A DNA stretch of 45,278 bases from the NCBI GenBank assembly GCA_964436935.1, contig CAYTES010000005.1, forward strand, positions 1-45,278, written 5' to 3'. This DNA comes from CAYTES01 sp964436935 (GTDB lineage: Bacteria; Patescibacteriota; Gracilibacteria; UBA1369; UBA12473). A model generated the notes under the pieces. It saw nothing but the letters and a program-made list of their open reading frames with translations, ran no database searches and was not told the origin of the DNA. Below are positions 1 through 8,008 of the stretch, in pieces. The position numbers were made by a program, and so were the translations under genes. How positions within the stretch are numbered: position 1 is the stretch's first letter; every line of letters starts with the position of its first letter.

Positions 1-115
1 ATCCGCCCGGCCCCGGATTGCCCAGGCAACTGCCGTCGGTGTGGAGCTCAAAGCTTTTCACCTTTGATATTGATCTTTTAGGCGCGGGGACCGACGATGA
101 GATTTTCTTGGTCAT
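1..115 (-). CDS. rnhA: Ribonuclease HI, N-terminal part, cut by the window edge
   Basis: Reading leftward from an ATG at 113-115, the frame stays open to base 1. After about 20 basic, Ser/Lys-rich residues it gives FELHTDGSCLGNPGPGG, the first-strand signature of bacterial RNase HI, whose Asp is the first catalytic metal ligand. RNase HI cleaves the RNA strand of RNA-DNA hybrids such as primers and R-loops. Only about 38 codons lie in the window, so the remaining catalytic residues cannot be checked. It starts 24 nt after the stop of the LCP gene on the same strand, so the two are probably co-transcribed. The signature is distinctive enough for the family call despite truncation. Confidence 0.85.
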   Translation of the reverse strand, partial: MTKKISSSVPAPKRSISKVKSFELHTDGSCLGNPGPGG

Positions 116-139
116 AACGAATAAAACGAAATGGGTTCC

Positions 140-2218
140 TTACTCCGCCTCAAAGGTTTGGCGGAAATACCATTTGATGTAATCCCAATTGCCATCCCGA
201 GGCTCCAGGGTGTAAATGGCGTACTGCTTGGTACAGTTTTGGCCCAAGGCGTCACAGTGTGGAACTTGAAGCGAAGTGACATAATTGACGGGCACTTTTT
301 CGCTCTGTAAGACATTGGCGGAGCTCAATACATAGCCACGATCCACATTGAATCCCTGGTAACGAAAATAGGACCGCATGGCATCATCAAAGGCGATATT
401 CGTTTCGGTTTTTTCGAGCACGGTTTTGATGAGTTTGAGCACGGTCTGAGCGTCTCCAAAGCCCAAATTGCGGGCTTTGGCTTGGAGTGCCTCTAAGATG
501 AGTTGCTGACGAGCGGCGCGATCGTAATCCGAGGTGGTGTGACGCGAACGAGCAATACGAAGGGCTTCCGTGCCATTGAGATGATAGGTGCCGGCGGCAT
601 AATAAAGCGTGCCGATTTTTCCATTCTCGACCGTTTTATAGGTCGGATCAATGAGGTCCGTTTCCAAGGTCACATCCACTCCTCCAATCTGATCGATTAA
701 ATCTTTAAATACGTACATGTCGACCAAAATATATTTTGTTACTTTGTAGCCGGAAATATCGGAAATGCGACGCAGTAGCTCGTCCATACCGAAATCGGCG
801 TAGACACTATTGATTTTTCGATTTTCGTGATAAAGATCCCGGGGAATGCTGACCAGTTTTATGATTTGTTTTGAGATATCAATATGCGCAAAAATCATGG
901 TGTCTACGTTGGAGCCATGCTTCCCGGCCAAGAGAATATTCAGTTGGTCTTCCGATTCAATGACCCCATCGTGGACTGAAACTTGTTCAGGGAGAGAAGC
1001 CACTAGATTTTTTTTTTGACCCGCTAGGAAGGTATTCAGGGGCACGCCGTCCGTCGTAGGGGTTTTGAGCATCAACTCGCCGGTTTCTTTATGAATGTAG
1101 AGAATGGCCAGTATTTCTTGGCTCGCGGTGTACTGAATCGTGTATTCAATGTCCGTTTCCGTTTCATTTGGCGCAAAAACAAAGGTCAATCCATGCTTTT
1201 TAAGCAAAGCCTGAAATCCTTTGTCTTCTTCCAAGCTTTGGATGTGCGCACGAAGCGCATCCATCTCTTTGAGTGCGGTGTTACGGCCATCGTAATTTTG
1301 AATTAAAAGCATTGATTTTTGAACAAAACCGGCTTCATCAAACGGTAACATTTCGTCGTCCCATGTTAATTTTCGCTCCTTTTTATATAGCTTTATTCCA
1401 GCCAATGCCGCTCCTTCCCGGCTTAAAATCTGATACTCATAATGCCCTTCTTTCATCTGTTCGGGGCTAACACTCAAAGAATGCGCCGATAGGGCGGCCT
1501 GAAGATCGGCATTGAGCAACCACTGCTTAAGATTGTCACGCTGCGCATTCAACGCGGCGAGCGCCTTCTTCAGGTCCTTCAATTTTTTCTCCACAACATC
1601 CTTGAGCTGCACCTTGAAGGCATCGACATCAGTGGGACGATCAAGCGTTTTCGTCTCTTGGAAGGTGCTCATCCGAATGATTCCGTCTTCTTGAAGCTCA
1701 ACCGTAATAAGCGGGAACCCGTTTTCGTCCACCAGATGGTGTACCACGCCATCTTGAACCGTGAGCTGATGCCCGGCAAAATAATCCAACGTTTCCTGCG
1801 CATTGAAATAGGCGTCCAACTGCTCTTTATTCTTCGCGTACAAGGCTTCCTTTTCTTTCTGAAGAGCCAACTTTTCAAGGCCGGCAAACACGGAAACGAT
1901 AGGATCTTGTTCCTCAACCGATTCTTGCGCCGCTTCATTTGAAGAAGAAAAATCATATTCCTTTGTCGGCAAAAGTAAAAACTGACGAATTTCGTTCAAA
2001 TCGTTTCCGAAAGCACTGACCGTCCCCACCACCTCTGCCAACTGAACGGCGGCGTTTTGATTCAACTGCCCCGAAGAAGAAACGGTCTGTGCCAACCGAA
2101 AATTACCCAAAAGCTGTACGATGACTAAAAAAGTCAGTGCCCACACAAGGAATCCCTGACGGTCGTTTTTCCATCGGGCCCTGATTCCCTCACTCCATTT
2201 TTTAACTTTTTTTCCCAT
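140..2218 (-). CDS. LytR-CpsA-Psr (LCP) family wall-polymer ligase with a long N-terminal extension
   Basis: LCP proteins transfer lipid-linked glycopolymers to peptidoglycan outside the membrane. The ATG at 2218 gives a basic N-terminus (MGKKVKKW), one membrane segment at about residues 22-40 (GFLVWALTFLVIVQLLGNF) and then about 370 Glu/Lys/Gln-rich residues probably forming coiled coils. The LCP domain follows from about residue 425: VSIPRDLY near 457, INSVYADFG, IDQIGGVDV, and near 563-572 the pyrophosphate-binding Arg cluster (ARSRH, DYDRAARQQ). An upstream in-frame ATG at 2299 would add 27 residues without the usual cytoplasmic pattern and lies before a possible -10 box (TATGCT) 9 nt upstream of 2218, so I prefer 2218. 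Residues 40-425 are unusually long for the family and unassigned. rnhA follows directly. Confidence 0.85.
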   Translation of the reverse strand: MGKKVKKWSEGIRARWKNDRQGFLVWALTFLVIVQLLGNFRLAQTVSSSGQLNQNAAVQLAEVVGTVSAFGNDLNEIRQFLLLPTKEYDFSSSNEAAQESVEEQDPIVSVFAGLEKLALQKEKEALYAKNKEQLDAYFNAQETLDYFAGHQLTVQDGVVHHLVDENGFPLITVELQEDGIIRMSTFQETKTLDRPTDVDAFKVQLKDVVEKKLKDLKKALAALNAQRDNLKQWLLNADLQAALSAHSLSVSPEQMKEGHYEYQILSREGAALAGIKLYKKERKLTWDDEMLPFDEAGFVQKSMLLIQNYDGRNTALKEMDALRAHIQSLEEDKGFQALLKKHGLTFVFAPNETETDIEYTIQYTASQEILAILYIHKETGELMLKTPTTDGVPLNTFLAGQKKNLVASLPEQVSVHDGVIESEDQLNILLAGKHGSNVDTMIFAHIDISKQIIKLVSIPRDLYHENRKINSVYADFGMDELLRRISDISGYKVTKYILVDMYVFKDLIDQIGGVDVTLETDLIDPTYKTVENGKIGTLYYAAGTYHLNGTEALRIARSRHTTSDYDRAARQQLILEALQAKARNLGFGDAQTVLKLIKTVLEKTETNIAFDDAMRSYFRYQGFNVDRGYVLSSANVLQSEKVPVNYVTSLQVPHCDALGQNCTKQYAIYTLEPRDGNWDYIKWYFRQTFEAE

Positions 2219-2321
2219 ACTCGCGAGAGCATAACAAAAACTTCGCCCGACAGAAAGATTGACAAAAAAATTAAAGTACTGGAAATTCTTATGGAACATT
2301 TATTCATTTCATCTTTGAATT

Positions 2322-3662
2322 ATGGAAGGAGGTGGATTTTTAGATACGGAAGATCGGTGGAGAGAACCATTGCCGCTTCAACGTCACACCCCTAGTGTAG
2401 AAGAAGCATTAACAGATAGGGGCACCCCTCTCATGATCATGGGAGGTCCTATGGGAATTGTTCATGATGAAAGAGTGGATATTGGGGAACAAGAATTGAA
2501 CGAGCTCGTTCTTTCTCATGGAGAATCACATAAAAATAAGGCCGAATCCGTTACATTCCGAGATCATCTGGAACGCGTCGCCATCATCCAACGAGAGAAT
2601 CAAGCGCCTCTCTATGTCCCCTATATCCGTCATCAAAAATTGATAGGAGGCAATGCGGCCAATACCTTTGCTGCTTTTTCAACCCTCTCCACCTTATGGG
2701 GCCAGAGAGAGAAGGCTTACCTCTATGCCACCCCAACCGATTGGCTAAAAAAAACATTGGGTTCCACTCACGGACAAGAAAAAGATTTCGACCTTCTGAA
2801 CGGAGTGCCTCCGGACGTGCACTGGCTTCCGATCTCAGGATTGATTGAGGCACAACGAGAACGTATCAATTATGTTTTTTCGGGGCCCAACGGTTCCGAA
2901 CCGGATTATTTTGAAGTGTCGCCATCGGAAATAACAACTCCCGAACTTCCCAAGGAGGGCAATGTATTTCTCAGCTCTTCCGGCCCCAATATTTGGGATA
3001 GAATCCGTGAATCTCCGGACATTCGACTTTTCCTGGCTCCAGGTTCCAAACAAGTGGCCAGTGGCATTCCCGAAGACATTTGGCCTCATATTTTCTTTTT
3101 GAGCTGCAACATGGAAGAGGCACGTAAACTCTTGGAAAAGCTTGATCCTCGACTCGGAGAGAAGCACGTTTCTCCCGAGATGCTGCTCACTAAAATCAAA
3201 TCCCTTGGAGTTCAACATGTGCGAATCACCGCCGGAGAAGAAGGCGTTTATGCCGTGGACGCCGAAGGGAACATGACCTCCTGCCCTCCTCTGCCTCGAG
3301 ATCATCCTATTTTTGCTTCTGTTCTGCGTCGCTACTGGGGGGAAAAAGAATTTCAGCACCATTTGAACCATGCCAATTGGAACGGATGCGGAGACACTCG
3401 ACTCGGGAGCGAATTAGCCGCTCAATCCCTTTCTTTTTTTGCGGACTATCCTCAAAAAGACCGCGAAATGCTCAATCTCGTCCTTGCAAATCTTATCGCC
3501 GCCGCTCATTCTTTCAATTCTTTTGCCAATATCTCCAACTTTCCACCGGAATTGATGTGGAGCTTGATTGGAATTACGCCTCAAGTTTATGACGAATTTA
3601 AAAAAACAGATGCCATTCGACACAAAAAACTCACTAGCGGAACTCATAAACTTTTTTCATAG
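2322..3662 (+). CDS. PfkB/ribokinase-family sugar or nucleoside kinase
   Basis: The 446-aa protein has the ribokinase fold landmarks in order: an N-terminal di-glycine substrate motif (GGNAANTFAAF, about residue 108), a mid-domain SCNMEEARKLL segment (N/E motif), RITAGEEGVYAV near 300, and a C-terminal NGCGDTRLG near 353 that corresponds to the GAGD anion-hole/catalytic Asp motif. It should phosphorylate a small sugar, nucleoside or related alcohol with ATP; the substrate cannot be told from the sequence. It is about 100 residues longer than typical PfkB proteins, mostly in the first 100 residues. The annotated ATG lies inside a sequence that itself resembles a Shine-Dalgarno (ATGGAAGGAGG), but no in-frame start follows at the right distance, so this ATG is kept. 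It is divergent from the LCP gene and monocistronic. Confidence 0.75.
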   Translation: MEGGGFLDTEDRWREPLPLQRHTPSVEEALTDRGTPLMIMGGPMGIVHDERVDIGEQELNELVLSHGESHKNKAESVTFRDHLERVAIIQRENQAPLYVPYIRHQKLIGGNAANTFAAFSTLSTLWGQREKAYLYATPTDWLKKTLGSTHGQEKDFDLLNGVPPDVHWLPISGLIEAQRERINYVFSGPNGSEPDYFEVSPSEITTPELPKEGNVFLSSSGPNIWDRIRESPDIRLFLAPGSKQVASGIPEDIWPHIFFLSCNMEEARKLLEKLDPRLGEKHVSPEMLLTKIKSLGVQHVRITAGEEGVYAVDAEGNMTSCPPLPRDHPIFASVLRRYWGEKEFQHHLNHANWNGCGDTRLGSELAAQSLSFFADYPQKDREMLNLVLANLIAAAHSFNSFANISNFPPELMWSLIGITPQVYDEFKKTDAIRHKKLTSGTHKLFS

Positions 3663-3687
3663 AAAAAAAATCCGCCTGTTTCCATTC

Positions 3688-4239
3688 TCAACCCCTTGAC
3701 GTGAGGCTATGGCTCTCTTTTCGCCGATAGGTTTGAAACTGAAAATCAATTCCATTTTCTTGATGCAAGCCGCTTTCTTCGATTTTTTCAAAGGTGTTCT
3801 CGTCCCACCTCGGCAAAAAGGTGTCGCATTCAAAATCCCCCTTGATCCGGGTGATGTATAATTTTTCGCAATGAGGATCGTGAAGCGCTTCTTCAAAAAC
3901 CCGCCCACCCCCAATCACGAAAAGCTGCTCCGCATTGGCTTTTTTCGCTTTCAGAATAGCCTCATCGAGTGAATCGGCCAATAAAACACCGCGGGGCAAA
4001 TCGTGATTCTGTTGTCGACTGAGCACAATATTCAGACGTCCAGGAAGGGGCCTAAAACGCTCTGGAAGCGATCCCCAGGTTTTACGGCCCATGATGACCG
4101 CATTAACGGCATTGTGAACCGAAGAGGTCGTTTTGGTGATGTGGGCAAAATGCTTTAAATCGGAGGGGAGATGCCACGGAAGTACCCCATCCTTACCAAT
4201 ACCCCGAGCCTCATCCATCGCGACCACAATGGAGAACAT
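3688..4239 (-). CDS. folA: Dihydrofolate reductase
   Basis: DHFR reduces dihydrofolate to tetrahydrofolate with NADPH, closing the cycle opened by thymidylate synthase. From the ATG at 4239 the protein begins MFSIVVAMDEARGIGKDGVLPWHLPSDLKHF, which carries the classical strand A, the Met20-type loop with the conserved GIG and LPWHLP, and the catalytic acidic residue (Asp of PSDL). VIMGRKTWGSLP and PLPGRLNIVLSR (NADPH binding) and FVIGGGRVFEEAL follow. A start at 4302 would add 21 residues not seen in the family, so 4239 is chosen. About 183 aa is normal. It is the last gene of the minus-strand operon, 131 nt after thyA. Confidence 0.95.
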   Translation of the reverse strand: MFSIVVAMDEARGIGKDGVLPWHLPSDLKHFAHITKTTSSVHNAVNAVIMGRKTWGSLPERFRPLPGRLNIVLSRQQNHDLPRGVLLADSLDEAILKAKKANAEQLFVIGGGRVFEEALHDPHCEKLYITRIKGDFECDTFLPRWDENTFEKIEESGLHQENGIDFQFQTYRRKESHSLTSRG

Positions 4240-4370
4240 TTGACGATTGACTTTTGACGATTGATTTTTTCCAGGGGACTCGAAATGGATGGAATCTGAC
4301 ATATGAACAGGTTATTTAGTTTTTGGATTCAAAAGATTTTTCCTAAAAGCAGTCAATTGTTAATTGTTCC

Positions 4371-5159
4371 TCACACCGCCACTTCAAATTTGATGAAAGG
4401 GTCGTGTTGATAATTTTCAATTTCAAAATCCTCAAATTTTAGCTCCCAAAATGGTTTTTTTGCCATTTTTAAGGTGGGAAGCGACTTCGGAGTTCGTTTG
4501 AGCTGCTCTTTCAATCCTTCCACATGGTTGAGATAGATGTGTGCATCGCCAAGGGTGTGGGTAAAAATCCCTGGAATTAGCTCACATTCCTTAGCCACCA
4601 TGTGCATGATTGCCGCGTAGCTGGCGATGTTGAACGGCACGCCGAGCGCGATATCCGCACTGCGTTGGTACAGTTGGCAGTCGAGGCGTCCGTTGATTAC
4701 ATAAAATTGAAAGAGGAGGTGACAGGGCGGGAGTGCCATGCGAGGTACATCCGCCACATTCCAGGCGCTGACAATAATCCGACGAGAGTCGGGGTTGGTC
4801 TTAATGGTATCGATGACTTGTTGAATTTGATCGATATGCCCGCCGGCCGCCGTAGGCCAATTGCGCCACTGATAGCCGTAAATGGGGCCGAGCTCTCCTT
4901 TTTTATCCGCCCACGCATCCCAAATCGGCGTGTGCTGAGTGAGGTCGTCGTTGATATTGGTGGAACCCTTCAAAAACCAGAGCAACTCACGCAAAATGCC
5001 CTTAAAAAGAACTTTTTTTGTGGTGAGAAGCGGAAAACCCTCTCTCAAATCATACTTGCGCTGTGCCCCAAAGATTGAAATCGTGCCCACTCCGGTACGG
5101 TCTTCTTTTTTTTCTCCCTTTTCGAGCACTTCCCGAACGAGATCCAAGTATTGTTGCAT
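4371..5159 (-). CDS. thyA: Thymidylate synthase
   Basis: ThyA methylates dUMP to dTMP using methylene-tetrahydrofolate and yields dihydrofolate, the substrate of the adjacent folA product. The 262-aa length equals the E. coli enzyme. Visible landmarks are EDRTGVGT with the phosphate-binding Arg near residue 21, LTTKKV, LLWFLKGSTN, GPIYGYQWRNW, the nucleophile motif PPCHLLFQFYV (Cys near 146), QRSADIALGVPFNIASYA and HIYLNH near the end. The start 9 nt after the dioxygenase stop suggests co-transcription. No oddities were seen. Confidence 0.97.
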   Translation of the reverse strand: MQQYLDLVREVLEKGEKKEDRTGVGTISIFGAQRKYDLREGFPLLTTKKVLFKGILRELLWFLKGSTNINDDLTQHTPIWDAWADKKGELGPIYGYQWRNWPTAAGGHIDQIQQVIDTIKTNPDSRRIIVSAWNVADVPRMALPPCHLLFQFYVINGRLDCQLYQRSADIALGVPFNIASYAAIMHMVAKECELIPGIFTHTLGDAHIYLNHVEGLKEQLKRTPKSLPTLKMAKKPFWELKFEDFEIENYQHDPFIKFEVAV

Positions 5160-5168
5160 AAAAATAAG

Positions 5169-6008
5169 TTACAATGAGAGAAATTTCGGATGAAGTTGAA
5201 CCGGAAAAGGAGCGGCCTCTCCTTCGTAATGCGGCAAAAGGGGTTTGAGCTTTTTGGAAATGTCCCCAGGCCATTCTTTTGGAATTTCGGTTGTCCCAAT
5301 AGCGGCCTTTGTTTTTTCGGGCAGTTTTTCGTAAGCCGGGAAACACCAAAAGTTAATCAAGGTGCGCTCCGAATTGCTCTTATTGGGATAGGTCGAATGC
5401 AATAAACGCGCATCCATTATGAGCAAATCCCCGGCGTTCACTTCCACAGCCACTTCGCCTTCACCCGACTGAAATTCAGTCGCATCGGGATTTTCCATTC
5501 TTCTCAAGGCTTTTGTGTCACTTTTCTCTACGATGGAGTGAAGAGGATGGCGACGGCGATGAGATCCCGGGATAACTTTTAAACATCCGTTCTCCTTGCG
5601 TGTACCCTGCAAATAGTACATCAATCCAATCTGATGGATGAACGGAGTGTGGCTGAGCGGATCGCTCCACAACCACCAATCTTGATGCCAAAAGGCTTGA
5701 GCGGCTCCGGCTTTTTTATGAAAAACATAGCCATTGGAAAATCGAGGGGTTTCAAAACCCATCTCTCTTAATGCATCCAATGTTTCCGCGCCGAGGATCA
5801 ATTCGGTAAGCCCCGGTTCCTTCCAGCACGAGATTAGGCTGCCCAAAGACTTATTGGCCTCGATTTCTTCGGGGGTTTGACGCGCCACCATGGCCTGAGT
5901 CAGTTTCCTCGCTTTTTCCAAATGGGATTCACTCACTTTATTTCGTAAAACAATAAATCCATCGTCGAGAAGCTTCTTAGGAATGGCTGTATTATTTTTT
6001 CCTTCCAT
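5169..6008 (-). CDS. Phytanoyl-CoA dioxygenase (PhyH)-like Fe(II)/2-oxoglutarate oxygenase
   Basis: PhyH-type enzymes are cupin-fold oxygenases that hydroxylate or oxidise small molecules with Fe(II), O2 and 2-oxoglutarate. The iron ligands are visible as HQD in FWHQDWW (about residue 109) and as the distal His in LLHSTYPN (about 203). The 2-oxoglutarate-binding Arg is in SERTLINFW (about 214). GSHRRRHPLHS is the usual loop after the core. The substrate is unknown. The ATG at 6008 (MEGKNNTAIPKKLLDDGF) is preferred over the TTG at 6017. It sits between the methyltransferase-like gene and thyA, overlapping neither. A second, larger family member lies at 41246-42382. Auxiliary metabolism is unusual in such reduced genomes. 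Confidence 0.8.
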   Translation of the reverse strand: MEGKNNTAIPKKLLDDGFIVLRNKVSESHLEKARKLTQAMVARQTPEEIEANKSLGSLISCWKEPGLTELILGAETLDALREMGFETPRFSNGYVFHKKAGAAQAFWHQDWWLWSDPLSHTPFIHQIGLMYYLQGTRKENGCLKVIPGSHRRRHPLHSIVEKSDTKALRRMENPDATEFQSGEGEVAVEVNAGDLLIMDARLLHSTYPNKSNSERTLINFWCFPAYEKLPEKTKAAIGTTEIPKEWPGDISKKLKPLLPHYEGEAAPFPVQLHPKFLSL

Positions 6009-6062
6009 TGAATGCAATTTTAAATAATAGAAACGATCTACCGTAAAATCCCTCCCTTTAGA

Positions 6063-6944
6063 TTAAAGCTTTTTTAATATATAACACTCACTTTTTTTAA
6101 ATATTCCCTTGAAGTTTTTAAAACTTTTTTCAACGAGGTTGCGGTCGTTGTAAAAACCTTCCCTGGAAAGCTCCTCAACAAGCTTTTTGAATAAATTTTT
6201 ATTGAATCGGGTCACCTCTTTCAAATTGAATAACTTTTCAATATAGCTTTGATATTGAGCCATCAAAAGCCACCCTCCTTTTTGAATCAAAGACCCAACC
6301 CCCTGTACCAGATGCGGGAGAATTTCTTCCGCATGAGACTGCTTTCCACTCAATATTTTGCCCCAGATTTCGATCAATTTTCCCTCTTTTTCATAGATCT
6401 CCTGTGAGGAAATATTGAATTTCTTAGCAAAATAATCCATCACCAGATCATCAATAATATGGTTGGCAATCACCACGGGATAGGATTGCGGATGGGGTTT
6501 AAACAATTCAATCTTTTTAGGAGTTATTTTATACTTGGGGCCAAAAAGCATTAACATTTCTTCTAACTTTTTCATGGAGTCCATCCTTTTATCCAAAATG
6601 ATAACCTCCCCCTGATAATCAAGATAAAATAAACCCAGCTCCACCTTCGGGGCAAAGCCCGGACATAAATCGACCACCTTTCCATAGGAATGAATATTGA
6701 TTGCGCTTAAAAGCACCGCCCATGTTCTCCCCGTATCACAATAAAATTTCAAATGCTCATATAAATCTTCCGTTCGATCGGGAATATTGAAAATGTTGTA
6801 TGCTGTGTAAGCAATTTTATATTTTCTATTTTTCAGCCGCTCGGCCAACGCGTTCAACTCCTCTTCAATCCTCTTTTTTTCAATTCGTCCCAACTTCTTA
6901 TGGTATTGTCCCCAAAATAGATTGATTTCCTGAAGAGCTTTCAT
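6063..6944 (-). CDS. Rossmann-fold, possibly SAM-dependent methyltransferase-like protein (paralogue of 16277-17176)
   Basis: The 293-aa protein has a charged helical N-terminus (KKLGRIEKKRIEEELNAL) and then a beta-strand/loop unit KVVDLCPGFAPKVELGLFY followed 16 residues later by GEVIILDKR. These occupy the positions of methyltransferase motifs I and II, but the usual GxGxG is replaced by LCPG. ANHIIDDLVMDYF would be the post-motif region. The second copy at 16277 shares all these blocks (NIFNIPDRT/NVFDVPDRT, VVDLCPG-APK-ELGLFY, NHIIDDL, RFNKNLFKKL/QFNRRLFKKL), so they are probably functional. I do not recognise a named family, and nucleotide binding is inference. It is first in a minus-strand operon with the dioxygenase, thyA and folA, with a -10 box 6 nt before its ATG. 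Confidence 0.5.
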   Translation of the reverse strand: MKALQEINLFWGQYHKKLGRIEKKRIEEELNALAERLKNRKYKIAYTAYNIFNIPDRTEDLYEHLKFYCDTGRTWAVLLSAINIHSYGKVVDLCPGFAPKVELGLFYLDYQGEVIILDKRMDSMKKLEEMLMLFGPKYKITPKKIELFKPHPQSYPVVIANHIIDDLVMDYFAKKFNISSQEIYEKEGKLIEIWGKILSGKQSHAEEILPHLVQGVGSLIQKGGWLLMAQYQSYIEKLFNLKEVTRFNKNLFKKLVEELSREGFYNDRNLVEKSFKNFKGIFKKSECYILKKL

Positions 6945-6950
6945 GGCTCT

Positions 6951-6980
6951 CTTATACCCTGTATTTCATCAAAAATTCAA
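6951..6980 (-). promoter_or_regulatory. Promoter for the 6944 operon, leaderless type
   Basis: On the minus strand TTGAAT (6980-6975) and TATAAG (6956-6951) are separated by 18 nt. The -10 box is followed by 6 nt and then the ATG, so transcription would begin at or next to the start codon. Confidence 0.5.
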
Positions 6981-7009
6981 CACATTTCCCTCACTCACCA
7001 TTTGCTTTC

Positions 7010-7990
7010 ATGAAGATACATCTCCCCAATCACAACACCGTTTTAACAAGCGATTTAATTAAAAGCTTAATGCAATTTCGTTTGAAACGCGCCTTTGATC
7101 CTCACTTTTATTTAACAAAAAAAATCGAATTACTGATTGATTACATGCGTTTTTTTAAACTCAACGCTTGCATTGTCCCCGTGAGTGGCGGAATCGATTC
7201 CGCGGTTACATTGGGGATCATATCAAAAGCCGCCCAAATTCAAAATTCACCCATTAAGCGGATCGTTGCGGCCCTATTGCCCGTTTTTAAGACGGAGGGG
7301 GCGACCAACCAAAAAATGGCTTTATCCCATGGGAAAACCGTTGCAAAACATTTCGGGATTAAACCCGTTATTATAGACCTTTCATTGTCGTTTGCTCAGA
7401 TGAAAAAAACAGTGGACGGAGCGTTGGATATTTCGGGTGAAGCGTGGGCCGCTGGTCAACTCGTTTCGTATCTTCGAACTCCCGCCCTCTATTATCTCAC
7501 CAGCTTACTGAATCAAGACGGACTCTCCCCTCTTTTATGTGGGACCCTCAACCGAGACGAAGGAGCTTATTTGGGATTTTTTGGAAAAGCGTCCGATGGA
7601 ATGGTGGATCTTCAGCTCATTTCCGATCTGCACAAAAGTGAGGTGTATCAAATGGCAAAAGTCCTTAAAATACCCGTGCCTATCATTCGGGCTATTCCTT
7701 CAGGAGATATGTTTGATGGCCGAACGGACGAAGAAGTCTTTGGAGCTCCCTACGATTTTGTAGAGCTATACCTTCACTATTTATGTGCAGAAAATGACAA
7801 TAAAAAACAAAATATACAAAAAAATTGGACCCGAGACTCAAAAGATCAATTCCGCGAATTATCGCTTCGGCTGGATAGGCTCCATCACTACAACCGCCAC
7901 AAATATCTGGGAGAATCGCCCGCGATTCACTTGGATGTTTATACAAGAAAAGTCCCCATTGCACCCTCTCCCTTTGGTTCCTGTGCATGA
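7010..7990 (+). CDS. nadE: NAD+ synthase, ammonia-dependent type
   Basis: NadE amidates deamido-NAD to NAD+ with ATP. The protein shows the N-type PP-loop IVPVSGGIDSAVTLG (SGGIDSA at residues 58-64), PVFKTEG and LLCGTLNRDEGAYLGFFGKASDGMVDLQLISDLHKSEVYQMAKVLKIP in separate blocks, the family's ATP and deamido-NAD binding segments, and PSGDMFDGRTDEEVFG near the end. It has no glutaminase domain, so ammonia must come from elsewhere. At 326 aa it is slightly longer than E. coli NadE because of an N-terminal helix and a C-terminal tail. The next gene, an NMN-adenylyltransferase fusion, starts 18 nt downstream on the same strand, so substrate and product enzymes are likely co-transcribed. It is divergent from the 6944 operon. 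Confidence 0.9.
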   Translation: MKIHLPNHNTVLTSDLIKSLMQFRLKRAFDPHFYLTKKIELLIDYMRFFKLNACIVPVSGGIDSAVTLGIISKAAQIQNSPIKRIVAALLPVFKTEGATNQKMALSHGKTVAKHFGIKPVIIDLSLSFAQMKKTVDGALDISGEAWAAGQLVSYLRTPALYYLTSLLNQDGLSPLLCGTLNRDEGAYLGFFGKASDGMVDLQLISDLHKSEVYQMAKVLKIPVPIIRAIPSGDMFDGRTDEEVFGAPYDFVELYLHYLCAENDNKKQNIQKNWTRDSKDQFRELSLRLDRLHHYNRHKYLGESPAIHLDVYTRKVPIAPSPFGSCA

Positions 7991-8008
7991 GTTTAATTTT
8001 CAACCTTC

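Noticed and set aside
2219..2299. LCP start at 2299
   Set aside because: It would add 27 residues before the basic cytoplasmic tail and membrane helix. A -10-like box close to 2218 favours the shorter form.
4240..4302. Longer N-terminus for folA from the ATG at 4302
   Set aside because: The extra 21 residues are outside the DHFR fold, and the ATG at 4239 starts exactly at the first strand.
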